A stretch of DNA of 64,000 nucleotides from Metridium senile (taxonomy: Eukaryota > Cnidaria > Anthozoa > Actiniaria > Metridiidae). A program made the translations under genes and the position numbers. The notes under the pieces were generated by a model. It was not told where the DNA came from, ran no database searches, and saw nothing but the letters and a program-made list of their open reading frames with translations. The stretch covers positions 4,534,229-4,598,228 of the forward strand of contig OX459110.1 in NCBI GenBank assembly GCA_949775045.1, in the 5' to 3' direction. Each line of letters begins with the position of its first letter. Positions within the stretch are counted from its first letter, which is position 1. Positions 32,237-48,500 of this stretch are shown in pieces.

Positions 32237-33250
32237 GATTTCTTATTTATTTAACATTAAACGAGTCGCGCTCCTCCATGCTCTGTCACACGCACTCACA
32301 ACCAACACACACACACACCGTACTCCTCCCCCTAGGGGAGGGGTGCGTACAAATATAGATCATTACAATATAGACGATTACACAATTCCAGATATGTTTA
32401 ACCTATGTACAACATTCTAAGCTTTTCAAATCAGTCCCGAAATGTAATTTTGAGCATGTTTTTGTTGAAAAGACTACTGAATTGATTGTAAGTGAAGATT
32501 TGTCGAAAAGACTGATAAAAAGGCATAAAATTAAAAAGACAACAACTCCATGACAGCATAATTACATTTATTACAATTTTCTACTTACAGAAAAGTACTA
32601 TCCATTGATAGTTTATACATAAACTTGTTTTTAAAATCCCTCGCTGGCCATTGGTTCGTACAGCCGCATCTGTCATCGCTGTGTAAACAAATGGCCACCC
32701 CATTTGTCAGAATAATTGGATTAAACCAGCAGACGAGAGGACAATAGAAAGCAGCAGAGTTGCTTACCCCGGGTTATTTTAGTGAACGGAAGGTAAATTC
32801 ATTAACTATATTAAGTCTCGTGATTGACAGGCAGGTTTGTAATTAATGACGTAAATGATATCGCGCGGTCGCATTAGCTGTATCCAGTCTCTATCCGTAC
32901 TCAAAGAGCCAGGTACGACCGTTACTGGTTTTTAAACGAACGTACAAAATACATATATACATCGCTTTTGACCTTTCCAATTGGAGGAAAACACCGTATA
33001 AATTGGCAAGGGAACTAAAGATATACGCAGGATACAAGATAAGTAAAGAGCAATAACGTATATTTGATCTATAAAACTTAAAAAATATCTACAATATCCA
33101 ACTGTGTTGTTTGTCCTGGTGCCCTTGGTCTAATAAGATTAAAGGCATTTTGTTGGTTTTTTGGTGTTTACGTTTTTTATGATATGGCGCGAGAACTTTG
33201 GAAAAACTCATTAAAAAAAACATTTTTATCATAGAGTCGTATAATAAATA
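32237..33250. other. Leader region of the minus-strand Gypsy and unassigned DNA
   Basis: Next to the gag start lies a CA microsatellite (32304-32318) and a short palindrome CTCCCCCTAGGGGAG near 32327. The rest shows no frame. An LTR may be present but has no partner to define it. Confidence 0.35.
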
Positions 33251-33251
33251 A

Positions 33252-33388
33252 CTTATTTGTGATTTTCCCCGTAATACGGGCGGACATTTTACTCGTTATT
33301 CGCATTTTTCCTCGTCCCCGGAGGGACTCGGAAAAATACATTCACAACTCGTAAAATATCCGCCCGTATTACGGGAAAAATCACAAGA
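33252..33388. repeat. Hairpin (CCCGTAATACGGGCGGA arms)
   Basis: Arms TGATTTTCCCCGTAATACGG and complement at 33351-33386. The loop holds a second stem TTTTTCCTCGTCCCCGGAG / complement. Lies 140 bp before the minisatellite. Confidence 0.85.
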
Positions 33389-33529
33389 TATAAATATCAA
33401 GAACATGGAAGTTATTGTTGAGGTGTTATATAAGCATACATCTAAACGTAACATGAATAATCGAGGTGCTTTTATTGCAACCAATATTTTTGTCAAGAAC
33501 ATGGAGGTTTTTATATGATAACATGGGCA

Positions 33530-36500
33530 TATCGATGGACACAATACAATACAAACATGGATGGACACAATACAGTACAATACAATACAGTAAAAACATG
33601 GATGGACACAATACAATACAAACATGGATGGACACGATACAATACAAACATGGATGGACACGATACAATACAAACATGGATGGACACGATACAATACAAA
33701 CATGGTTGGACACAATACAATACAAACATGGATGGACACAATACAATACAAACATGGATGGACACGATACAATACAAACATGGATGGACACAATACAGTA
33801 CAAACATGGTTGAACACAATACAATACAAACATGGATGGACACAATACAATACAAACATGGATGGACACGATACAGTACAAACATGGATGGACACAACAC
33901 AATACAAACATGGATGGACACAATACAAACATGGTTGGACACGATACAATACAAACATGGATGGACACAATACAATACAAACATGGATGGACACAATACA
34001 ATACAAACATGGATGGACACAATACAGTACAAACATGGATGGACACAATACAGTACAAAAATGGATGGACACAATACAAACATGGATGGACACGACACAA
34101 TACAAACATGGATGGACACGATACAGTACAAACATGGATGGACACAACACAATACAAACATGGATGGACACAATACAATACAAACATGGTTGGACACAAT
34201 ACAATACAAACATGGATGGACACAATACAATACAAACATGGATGGACACGATACAATACAAACATGGATGGACACAATACAGTACAAACATGGTTGAACA
34301 CAATACAATACAAACATGGATGGACACAATACAATACAAACATGGATGGACACGATACAGTACAAACATGGATGGACACAACACAATACAAACATGGATG
34401 GACACAATACAAACATGGATGGACACAATACAATACAAACATGGTTGGACACAATACAATACAAACATGGATGGACACAATACAATACAAACATGGATGG
34501 ACACGATACAATACAAACATGGATGGACACAATACAGTACAAACATGGTTGAACACAATACAATACAAACATGGATGGACACAATACAATACAAACATGG
34601 ATGGACACGATACAGTACAAACATGGATGGACACAACACAATACAAACATGGATGGACACAATACAAACATGGTTGGACACGATACAATACAAACATGGA
34701 TGGACACAATACAATACAAACATGGATGGACACAATACAATACAAACATGGATGGACACAATACAGTACAAACATGGATGGACACAATACAGTACAAACA
34801 TGGATGGACACAATACAAACATGGATGGACACGATACAATACAAACATGGATGGACACGATACAGTACAAACATGGATGGACACAACACAATACAAACAT
34901 GGATGGACACAATACAATACAAACATGGTTGGACACGATACAATACAAACATGGATGGACACAACACAATACAAACATGGATGGACACAATACAAACATG
35001 GTTGGACACGATACAATACAAACATGGATGGACACGATACAATACAAACATGGATGGACACAATACAATACAAACATGGATGGACACAATACAATACAAA
35101 CATGGATGGACACAATACAGTACAAACATGGATTGACACAACACAATACAAACATGGATGGACACAATACAAACATGGTTGGACACGATACAATACAAAC
35201 GTGGATGGACACGATACAATACAAACATGGATGGACACAATACAATACAAACATGGATGGACACAATACAATACAAACATGGATGGACACAACACAATAC
35301 AAACATGGATGGACACAATACAAACATGGTTGGACACGATACAATACAAACATGGATGGACACAATACAATACAAACATGGATGGACACAATACAATACA
35401 AACATGGATGGACACAATACAGTACAAACATGGATGGACACAATACAGTACAAACATGGATGGACACAATACAAACATGGATGGACACGATACAATACAA
35501 ACATGGATGGACACGATACAGTACAAACATGGATGGACACAACACAATACAAACATGGATGGACACAATACAATAGAAACATGGTTGGACACGATACAAT
35601 ACAAACATGGATGGACACAACACAATACAAACATGGATGGACACAATACAAACATGGTTGGACACGATACAATACAAACATGGATGGACACGATACAATA
35701 CAAACATGGATGGACACAATACAATACAAACATGGATGGACACAATACAATACAAACATGGATGGACACAATACAGTACAAACATGGATGGACACAACAC
35801 AATACAAACATGGATGGACACAATACAAACATGGTTGGACACGATACAATACAAACATGGATGGACACGATACAATACAAACATGGATGGACACAATACA
35901 ATACAAACATGGATGGACACAATACAATACAAACATGGATGGACACAATACAATACAAACATGGATGGACACAATACAGTACAAACATGGATGGACACAA
36001 TACAATACAAACATGGATGGACACAACACAATACAAACATGGATGGACACAATACAAACATGGATGGACACAATACAATACAAACATGGATGGACACAAC
36101 ACAATACAAACATGGATGGACACAATACAAACATGGTTGGACACGATACAATACAAACATGGATGGACACAATACAATACAAACATGGATGGACACAACA
36201 CAATACAAACATGGATGGACACAATACAAACATGGTTGGACACGATACAATACAAACATGGATGGACACGATACAATACAAACATGGATGGACACAATAC
36301 AATACAAACATGGATGGACACAATACAGTACAAACATGGTTGAACACAATACAATACAAACATGGATGGACACAATACAATACAAACATGGATGGACACG
36401 ATACAGTACAAACATGGATGGACACAACACAATACAAACATGGATGGACACAATACAAACATGGTTGGACACGATACAATACAAACATGGATGGACACAA

Positions 36501-39500
36501 TACAATACAAACATGGATGGACACAATACAATACAAACATGGATGGACACAATACAGTACAAACATGGATGGACACAATACAGTACAAACATGGTTGAAC
36601 ACAATACAATACAAACATGGATGGACACAATACAATACAAACATGGATGGACACGATACAGTACAAACATGGATGGACACAACACAATACAAACATGGAT
36701 GGACACAATACAAACATGGATGGACACAATACAATACAAACATGGTTGGACACAATACAATACAAACATGGATGGACACAATACAATACAAACATGGATG
36801 GACACGATACAATACAAACATGGATGGACACAATACAGTACAAACATGGTTGAACACAATACAATACAAACATGGATGGACACAATACAATACAAACATG
36901 GATGGACACGATACAGTACAAACATGGATGGACACAACACAATACAAACATGGATGGACACAATACAAACATGGTTGGACACGATACAATACAAACATGG
37001 ATGGACACAATACAATACAAACATGGATGGACACAATACAATACAAACATGGATGGACACAATACAGTACAAACATGGATGGACACAATACAGTACAAAC
37101 ATGGATGGACACAATACAAACATGGATGGACACGATACAATACAAACATGGATGGACACGATACAGTACAAACATGGATGGACACAACACAATACAAACA
37201 TGGATGGACACAATACAATACAAACATGGTTGGACACGATACAATACAAACATGGATGGACACAACACAATACAAACATGGATGGACACAATACAAACAT
37301 GGTTGGACACGATACAGTACAAACATGGATGGACACGATACAATACAAACATGGATGGACACAATACAATACAAACATGGATGGACACAATACAATACAA
37401 ACATGGATGGACACAATACAGTACAAACATGGATGGACACAACACAATACAAACATGGATGGACACAATACAAACATGGATGGACACAATACAATACAAA
37501 CATGGTTGGACACAATACAATACAAACATGGATGGACACAATACAATACAAACATGGATGGACACGATACAATACAAACATGGATGGACACAATACAATA
37601 CAAACATGGATGGACACAATACAATACAAACATGGATGGACACAATACAGTACAAACATGGATGGACACAACACAATACAAACATGGATGGACACAATAC
37701 AAACATGGTTGGACACGATACAATACAAACATGGATGGACACGATACAATACAAACATGGATGGACACAATACAATACAAACATGGATGGACACAATACA
37801 ATACAAACATGGATGGACACAATACAATACAAACATGGATGGACACAATACAGTACAAACATGGATGGACACAATACAATACAAACATGGATGGACACAA
37901 CACAATACAAACATGGATGGACACAATACAAACATGGATGGACACAATACAATACAAACATGGATGGACACAACACAATACAAACATGGATGGACACAAT
38001 ACAAACATGGTTGGACACGATACAATACAAACATGGATGGACACAATACAATACAAACATGGATGGACACAACACAATACAAACATGGATGGACACAATA
38101 CAAACATGGTTGGACACGATACAATACAAACATGGATGGACACGATACAATACAAACATGGATGGACACAATACAATACAAACATGGATGGACACAATAC
38201 AGTACAAACATGGTTGAACACAATACAATACAAACATGGATGGACACAATACAATACAAACATGGATGGACACGATACAGTACAAACATGGATGGACACA
38301 ACACAATACAAACATGGATGGACACAATACAAACATGGTTGGACACGATACAATACAAACATGGATGGACACAATACAATACAAACATGGATGGACACAA
38401 TACAATACAAACATGGATGGACACAATACAGTACAAACATGGATGGACACAATACAGTACAAACATGGTTGAACACAATACAATACAAACATGGATGGAC
38501 ACAATACAATACAAACATGGATGGACACGATACAGTACAAACATGGATGGACACAACACAATACAAACATGGATGGACACAATACAAACATGGATGGACA
38601 CAATACAATACAAACATGGTTGGACACAATACAATACAAACATGGATGGACACAATACAATACAAACATGGATGGACACGATACAATACAAACATGGATG
38701 GACACAATACAGTACAAACATGGTTGAACACAATACAATACAAACATGGATGGACACAATACAATACAAACATGGATGGACACGATACAGTACAAACATG
38801 GATGGACACAACACAATACAAACATGGATGGACACAATACAAACATGGTTGGACACGATACAATACAAACATGGATGGACACAATACAATACAAACATGG
38901 ATGGACACAATACAATACAAACATGGATGGACACAATACAGTACAAACATGGATGGACACAATACAGTACAAACATGGATGGACACAATACAAACATGGA
39001 TGGACACGATACAATACAAACATGGATGGACACGATACAGTACAAACATGGATGGACACAACACAATACAAACATGGATGGACACAATACAATACAAACA
39101 TGGTTGGACACGATACAATACAAACATGGATGGACACAACACAATACAAACATGGATGGACACAATACAAACATGGTTGGACACGATACAGTACAAACAT
39201 GGATGGACACGATACAATACAAACATGGATGGACACAATACAATACAAACATGGATGGACACAATACAATACAAACATGGATGGACACAATACAGTACAA
39301 ACATGGATGGACACAACACAATACAAACATGGATGGACACAATACAAACATGGATGGACACAATACAATACAAACATGGTTGGACACAATACAATACAAA
39401 CATGGATGGACACAATACAATACAAACATGGATGGACACGATACAATACAAACATGGATGGACACAATACAGTACAAACATGGTTGAACACAATACAATA

Positions 39501-42500
39501 CAAACATGGATGGACACAATACAATACAAACATGGATGGACACGATACAGTACAAACATGGATGGACACAACACAATACAAACATGGATGGACACAATAC
39601 AAACATGGTTGGACACGATACAATACAAACATGGATGGACACAATACAATACAAACATGGATGGACACAATACAATACAAACATGGATGGACACAATACA
39701 GTACAAACATGGATGGACACAATACAATACAAACATGGATGGACACAATACAATACAAACATGGATGGACACAATACAATACAAACATGGATGGACACAA
39801 TACAATACAAACATGGATGGACACAATACAGTACAAACATGGATGGACACAATACAGTACAAAAATGGATGGACACAATACAAACATGGATGGACACGAC
39901 ACAATACAAACATGGATGGACACGATACAGTACAAACATGGATGGACACAACACAATACAAACATGGATGGACACAATACAATACAAACATGGTTGGACA
40001 CAATACAATACAAACATGGATGGACACAATACAATACAAACATGGATGGACACGATACAATACAAACATGGATGGACACAATACAGTACAAACATGGTTC
40101 AACACAATACAATACAAACATGGATGGACACAATACAATACAAACATGGATGGACACGATACAGTACAAACATGGATGGACACAACACAATACAAACATG
40201 GATGGACACAATACAAACATGGATGGACACAATACAATACAAACATGGTTGGACACAATACAATACAAACATGGATGGACACAATACAATACAAACATGG
40301 ATGGACACGATACAATACAAACATGGATGGACACAATACAGTACAAACATGGTTGAACACAATACAATACAAACATGGATGGACACAATACAATACAAAC
40401 ATGGATGGACACGATACAGTACAAACATGGATGGACACGATACAGTACAAACATGGATGGACACAACACAATACAAACATGGATGGACACAATACAATAC
40501 AAACATGGTTGGACACGATACAATACAAACATGGATGGACACAACACAATACAAACATGGATGGACACAATACAAACATGGTTGGACACGATACAATACA
40601 AACATGGATGGACACGATACAATACAAACATGGATGGACACAATACAATACAAACATGGATGGACACAATACAATACAAACATGGATGGACACAATACAG
40701 TACAAACATGGATGGACACAACACAATACAAACATGGATGGACACAATACAAACATGGTTGGACACGATACAATACAAACGTGGATGGACACGATACAAT
40801 ACAAACATGGATGGACACAATACAATACAAACATGGATGGACACAATACAATACAAACATGGATGGACACAACACAATACAAACATGGATGGACACAATA
40901 CAAACATGGTTGGACACGATACAATACAAACATGGATGGACACAATACAATACAAACATGGATGGACACAATACAATACAAACATGGATGGACACAATAC
41001 AGTACAAACATGGATGGACACAATACAGTACAAACATGGATGGACACAATACAAACATGGATGGACACGATACAATACAAACATGGATGGACACGATACA
41101 GTACAAACATGGATGGACACAACACAATACAAACATGGATGGACACAATACAATAGAAACATGGTTGGACACGATACAATACAAACATGGATGGACACAA
41201 CACAATACAAACATGGATGGACACAATACAAACATGGTTGGACACGATACAATACAAACATGGATGGACACGATACAATACAAACATGGATGGACACAAT
41301 ACAATACAAACATGGATGGACACAATACAATACAAACATGGATGGACACAATACAGTACAAACATGGATGGACACAACACAATACAAACATGGATGGACA
41401 CAATACAAACATGGTTGGACACGATACAATACAAACATGGATGGACACGATACAATACAAACATGGATGGACACAATACAATACAAACATGGATGGACAC
41501 AATACAATACAAACATGGATGGACACAATACAATACAAACATGGATGGACACAATACAGTACAAACATGGATGGACACAATACAATACAAACATGGATGG
41601 ACACAACACAATACAAACATGGATGGACACAATACAAACATGGATGGACACAATACAATACAAACATGGATGGACACAACACAATACAAACATGGATGGA
41701 CACAATACAAACATGGTTGGACACGATACAATACAAACATGGATGGACACAATACAATACAAACATGGATGGACACAACACAATACAAACATGGATGGAC
41801 ACAATACAAACATGGTTGGACACGATACAATACAAACATGGATGGACACGATACAATACAAACATGGATGGACACAATACAATACAAACATGGATGGACA
41901 CAATACAGTACAAACATGGTTGAACACAATACAATACAAACATGGATGGACACAATACAATACAAACATGGATGGACACGATACAGTACAAACATGGATG
42001 GACACAACACAATACAAACATGGATGGACACAATACAAACATGGTTGGACACGATACAATACAAACATGGATGGACACAATACAATACAAACATGGATGG
42101 ACACAATACAATACAAACATGGATGGACACAATACAGTACAAACATGGATGGACACAATACAGTACAAACATGGTTGAACACAATACAATACAAACATGG
42201 ATGGACACAATACAATACAAACATGGATGGACACGATACAGTACAAACATGGATGGACACAACACAATACAAACATGGATGGACACAATACAAACATGGA
42301 TGGACACAATACAATACAAACATGGTTGGACACAATACAATACAAACATGGATGGACACAATACAATACAAACATGGATGGACACGATACAATACAAACA
42401 TGGATGGACACAATACAGTACAAACATGGTTGAACACAATACAATACAAACATGGATGGACACAATACAATACAAACATGGATGGACACGATACAGTACA

Positions 42501-45500
42501 AACATGGATGGACACAACACAATACAAACATGGATGGACACAATACAAACATGGTTGGACACGATACAATACAAACATGGATGGACACAATACAATACAA
42601 ACATGGATGGACACAATACAATACAAACATGGATGGACACAATACAGTACAAACATGGATGGACACAATACAGTACAAACATGGATGGACACAATACAAA
42701 CATGGATGGACACGATACAATACAAACATGGATGGACACGATACAGTACAAACATGGATGGACACAACACAATACAAACATGGATGGACACAATACAATA
42801 CAAACATGGTTGGACACGATACAATACAAACATGGATGGACACAACACAATACAAACATGGATGGACACAATACAAACATGGTTGGACACGATACAGTAC
42901 AAACATGGATGGACACGATACAATACAAACATGGATGGACACAATACAATACAAACATGGATGGACACAATACAATACAAACATGGATGGACACAATACA
43001 GTACAAACATGGATGGACACAACACAATACAAACATGGATGGACACAATACAAACATGGATGGACACAATACAATACAAACATGGTTGGACACAATACAA
43101 TACAAACATGGATGGACACAATACAATACAAACATGGATGGACACGATACAATACAAACATGGATGGACACAATACAGTACAAACATGGTTGAACACAAT
43201 ACAATACAAACATGGATGGACACAATACAATACAAACATGGATGGACACGATACAGTACAAACATGGATGGACACAACACAATACAAACATGGATGGACA
43301 CAATACAAACATGGTTGGACACGATACAATACAAACATGGATGGACACAATACAATACAAACATGGATGGACACAATACAATACAAACATGGATGGACAC
43401 AATACAGTACAAACATGGATGGACACAATACAGTACAAACATGGATGGACACAATACAAACATGGATGGACACGATACAATACAAACATGGATGGACACA
43501 ACACAATACAAACATGGATGGACACAATACAAACATGGTTGGACACGATACAATACAAACATGGATGGACACGATACAATACAAACATGGATGGACACAA
43601 TACAATACAAACATGGATGGACACAATACAATACAAACATGGATGGACACAATACAGTACAAACATGGATGGACACAACACAATACAAACATGGATGGAC
43701 ACAATACAAACATGGTTGGACACGATACAATACAAACGTGGATGGACACGATACAATACAAACATGGATGGACACAATACAATACAAACATGGATGGACA
43801 CAATACAATACAAACATGGATGGACACAACACAATACAAACATGGATGGACACAATACAAACATGGTTGGACACGATACAATACAAACATGGATGGACAC
43901 AATACAATACAAACATGGATGGACACAATACAATACAAACATGGATGGACACAATACAGTACAAACATGGATGGACACAATACAGTACAAACATGGATGG
44001 ACACAATACAAACATGGATGGACACGATACAATACAAACATGGATGGACACGATACAGTACAAACATGGATGGACACAACACAATACAAACATGGACGGA
44101 CACAATACAATACAAACATGGTTGGACACGATACAATACAAACATGGATGGACACAACACAATACAAACATGGATGGACACAATACAAACATGGTTGGAC
44201 ACGATACAATACAAACATGGATGGACACGATACAATACAAACATGGATGGACACAATACAATACAAACATGGATGGACACAATACAATACAAACATGGAT
44301 GGACACAATACAGTACAAACATGGATGGACACAACACAATACAAACATGGATGGACACAATACAAACATGGTTGGACACGATACAATACAAACATGGATG
44401 GACACGATACAATACAAACATGGATGGACACAATACAATACAAACATGGATGGACACAATACAATACAAACATGGATGGACACAATACAATACAAACATG
44501 GATGGACACAATACAGTACAAACATGGATGGACACAATACAATACAAACATGGATGGACACAACACAATACAAACATGGATGGACACAATACAAACATGG
44601 ATGGACACAATACAATACAAACATGGATGGACACAACACAATACAAACATGGATGGACACAATACAAACATGGTTGGACACGATACAATACAAACATGGA
44701 TGGACACAATACAATACAAACATGGATGGACACAACACAATACAAACATGGATGGACACAATACAAACATGGTTGGACACGATACAATACAAACATGGAT
44801 GGACACGATACAATACAAACATGGATGGACACAATACAATACAAACATGGATGGACACAATACAGTACAAACATGGTTGAACACAATACAATACAAACAT
44901 GGATGGACACAATACAATACAAACATGGATGGACACGATACAGTACAAACATGGATGGACACAACACAATACAAACATGGATGGACACAATACAAACATG
45001 GTTGGACACGATACAATACAAACATGGATGGACACAATACAATACAAACATGGATGGACACAATACAATACAAACATGGATGGACACAATACAGTACAAA
45101 CATGGATGGACACAATACAGTACAAACATGGATGGACACAATACAAACATGGATGGACACGACACAATACAAACATGGATGGACACGATACAGTACAAAC
45201 ATGGATGGACACAACACAATACAAACATGGATGGACACAATACAATACAAACATGGTTGGACACAATACAATACAAACATGGATGGACACAATACAATAC
45301 AAACATGAATGGACACGATACAATACAAACATGGATGGACACAATACAGTACAAACATGGTTGAACACAATACAATACAAACATGGATGGACACAATACA
45401 ATACAAACATGGATGGACACGATACAGTACAAACATGGATGGACACAACACAATACAAACATGGATGGACACAATACAAACATGGATGGACACAATACAA

Positions 45501-48500
45501 TACAAACATGGTTGGACACAATACAATACAAACATGGATGGACACAATACAATACAAACATGGATGGACACGATACAATACAAACATGGATGGACACAAT
45601 ACAGTACAAACATGGTTGAACACAATACAATACAAACATGGATGGACACAATACAATACAAACATGGATGGACACGATATAGTACAAACATGGATGGACA
45701 CAACACAATACAAACATGGATGGACACAATACAAACATGGTTGGACACGATACAATACAAACATGGATGGACACAATACAGTACAAACATGGATGGACAC
45801 AATACAGTACAAACATGGATGGACACAATACAAACATGGATGGACACGATACAATACAAACATGGATGGACACGATACAGTACAAACATGGATGGACACG
45901 ATATAGTACAAACATGGATGGACACAACACAATACAAACATGGATGGACACAATACAAACATGGATGGACACAATACAATACAAACATGGATGGACACAA
46001 TACAGTACAAACATGGATGGACACAATACAGTACAAACATGGATGGACACAATACAAACATGGATGGACACGATACAATACAAACATGGATGGACACGAT
46101 ACAGTACAAACATGGATGGACACAACACAATACAAACATGGATGGACACAATACAATACAAACATGGTTGGACACGATACAATACAAACATGGATGGACA
46201 CAACACAATACAAACATGGATGGACACAATACAAACATGGTTGGACACGATACAGTACAAACATGGATGGACACGATACAATACAAACATGGATGGACAC
46301 GATACAATACAAACATGGATGGACACAATACAATACAAACATGGATGGACACAATACAATACAAACATGGATGGACACAATACAGTACAAACATGGATGG
46401 ACACAACACAATACAAACATGGATGGACACAATACAAACATGGTTGGACACGATACAATACAAACATGGATGGACACGATACAATACAAACATGGATGGA
46501 CACAATACAATACAAACATGGATGGACACAATACAATACAAACATGGATGGACACAATACAATACAAACATGGATGGACACAATACAGTACAAACATGGA
46601 TGGACACAATACAATACAAACATGGATGGACACAACACAATACAAACATGGATGGACACAATACAAACATGGATGGACACAATACAATACAAACATGGAT
46701 GGACACAACACAATACAAACATGGATGGACACAATACAAACATGGTTGGACACGATACAATACAAACATGGATGGACACAATACAATACAAACATGGATG
46801 GACACAACACAATACAAACATGGATGGACACAATACGAACATGGTTGGACACGATACAATACAAACATGGATGGACACGATACAATACAAACATGGATGG
46901 ACACAATACAATACAAACATGGATGGACACAATACAGTACAAACATGGTTGAACACAATACAATACAAACATGGATGGACACAATACAATACAAACATGG
47001 ATGGACACGATACAGTACAAACATGGATGGACACAACACAATACAAACATGGATGGACACAATACAAACATGGTTGGACACGATACAATACAAACATGGA
47101 TGGACACAATACAATACAAACATGGATGGACACAATACAATACAAACATGGATGGACACAATACAGTACAAACATGGATGGACACAATACAGTACAAACA
47201 TGGATGGACACAATACAAACATGGATGGACACGACACAATACAAACATGGATGGACACGATACAGTACAAACATGGATGGACACAACACAATACAAACAT
47301 GGATGGACACAATACAATACAAACATGGTTGGACACAATACAATACAAACATGGATGGACACAATACAATACAAACATGGATGGACACGATACAATACAA
47401 ACATGGATGGACACAATACAGTACAAACATGGTTGAACACAATACAATACAAACATGGATGGACACAATACAATACAAACATGGATGGACACGATACAGT
47501 ACAAACATGGATGGACACAACACAATAGAAACATGGATGGACACAATACAAACATGGATGGACACAATACAATACAAACATGGTTGGACACAATACAATA
47601 CAAACATGGATGGACACAATACAATACAAACATGGATGGACACGATACAATACAAACATGGATGGACACAATACAGTCCAAACATGGTTGAACACAATAC
47701 AATACAAACATGGATGGACACAATACAATACAAACATGGATGGACACGATACAGTACAAACATGGATGGACACAACACAATACAAACATAGATGGACACA
47801 ATACAAACATGGTTGGACACGATACAATACAAACATGGATGGACACAATACAATACAAACATGGATGGACACAATACAATACAAACATGGATGGACACAA
47901 TACAGTACAAACATGGATGGACACAATACAGTACAAACATGGATGGACACAATACAAACATGGATGGACACGATACAATACAAACATGGATGGACACGAT
48001 ACAGTACAAACATAGATGGACACAACACAATACAAACATGGATGGACACAATACAATACAAACATGGTTGGACACGATACAATACAAACATGGATGGACA
48101 CAACACAATACAAACATGGATGGACACAATACAAACATGGTTGGACACGATACAGTACAAACATGGATGGACACGATACAATACAAACATGGATGGACAC
48201 AATACAATACAAACATGGATGGACACAATACAATACAAACATGGATGGACACAATACAATACAAACATGGATGGACACGATACAGTACAAACATGGATGG
48301 ACACAACACAATACAAACATGGATGGACACAATACAAACATGGTTGGACACGATACAATACAAACATGGATGGACACAATACAATACAAACATGGATGGA
48401 CACAATACAATACAAACATGGATGGACACAATACAGTACAAACATGGATGGACACAATACAGTACAAACATGGATGGACACAATACAAACATGGATGGAC

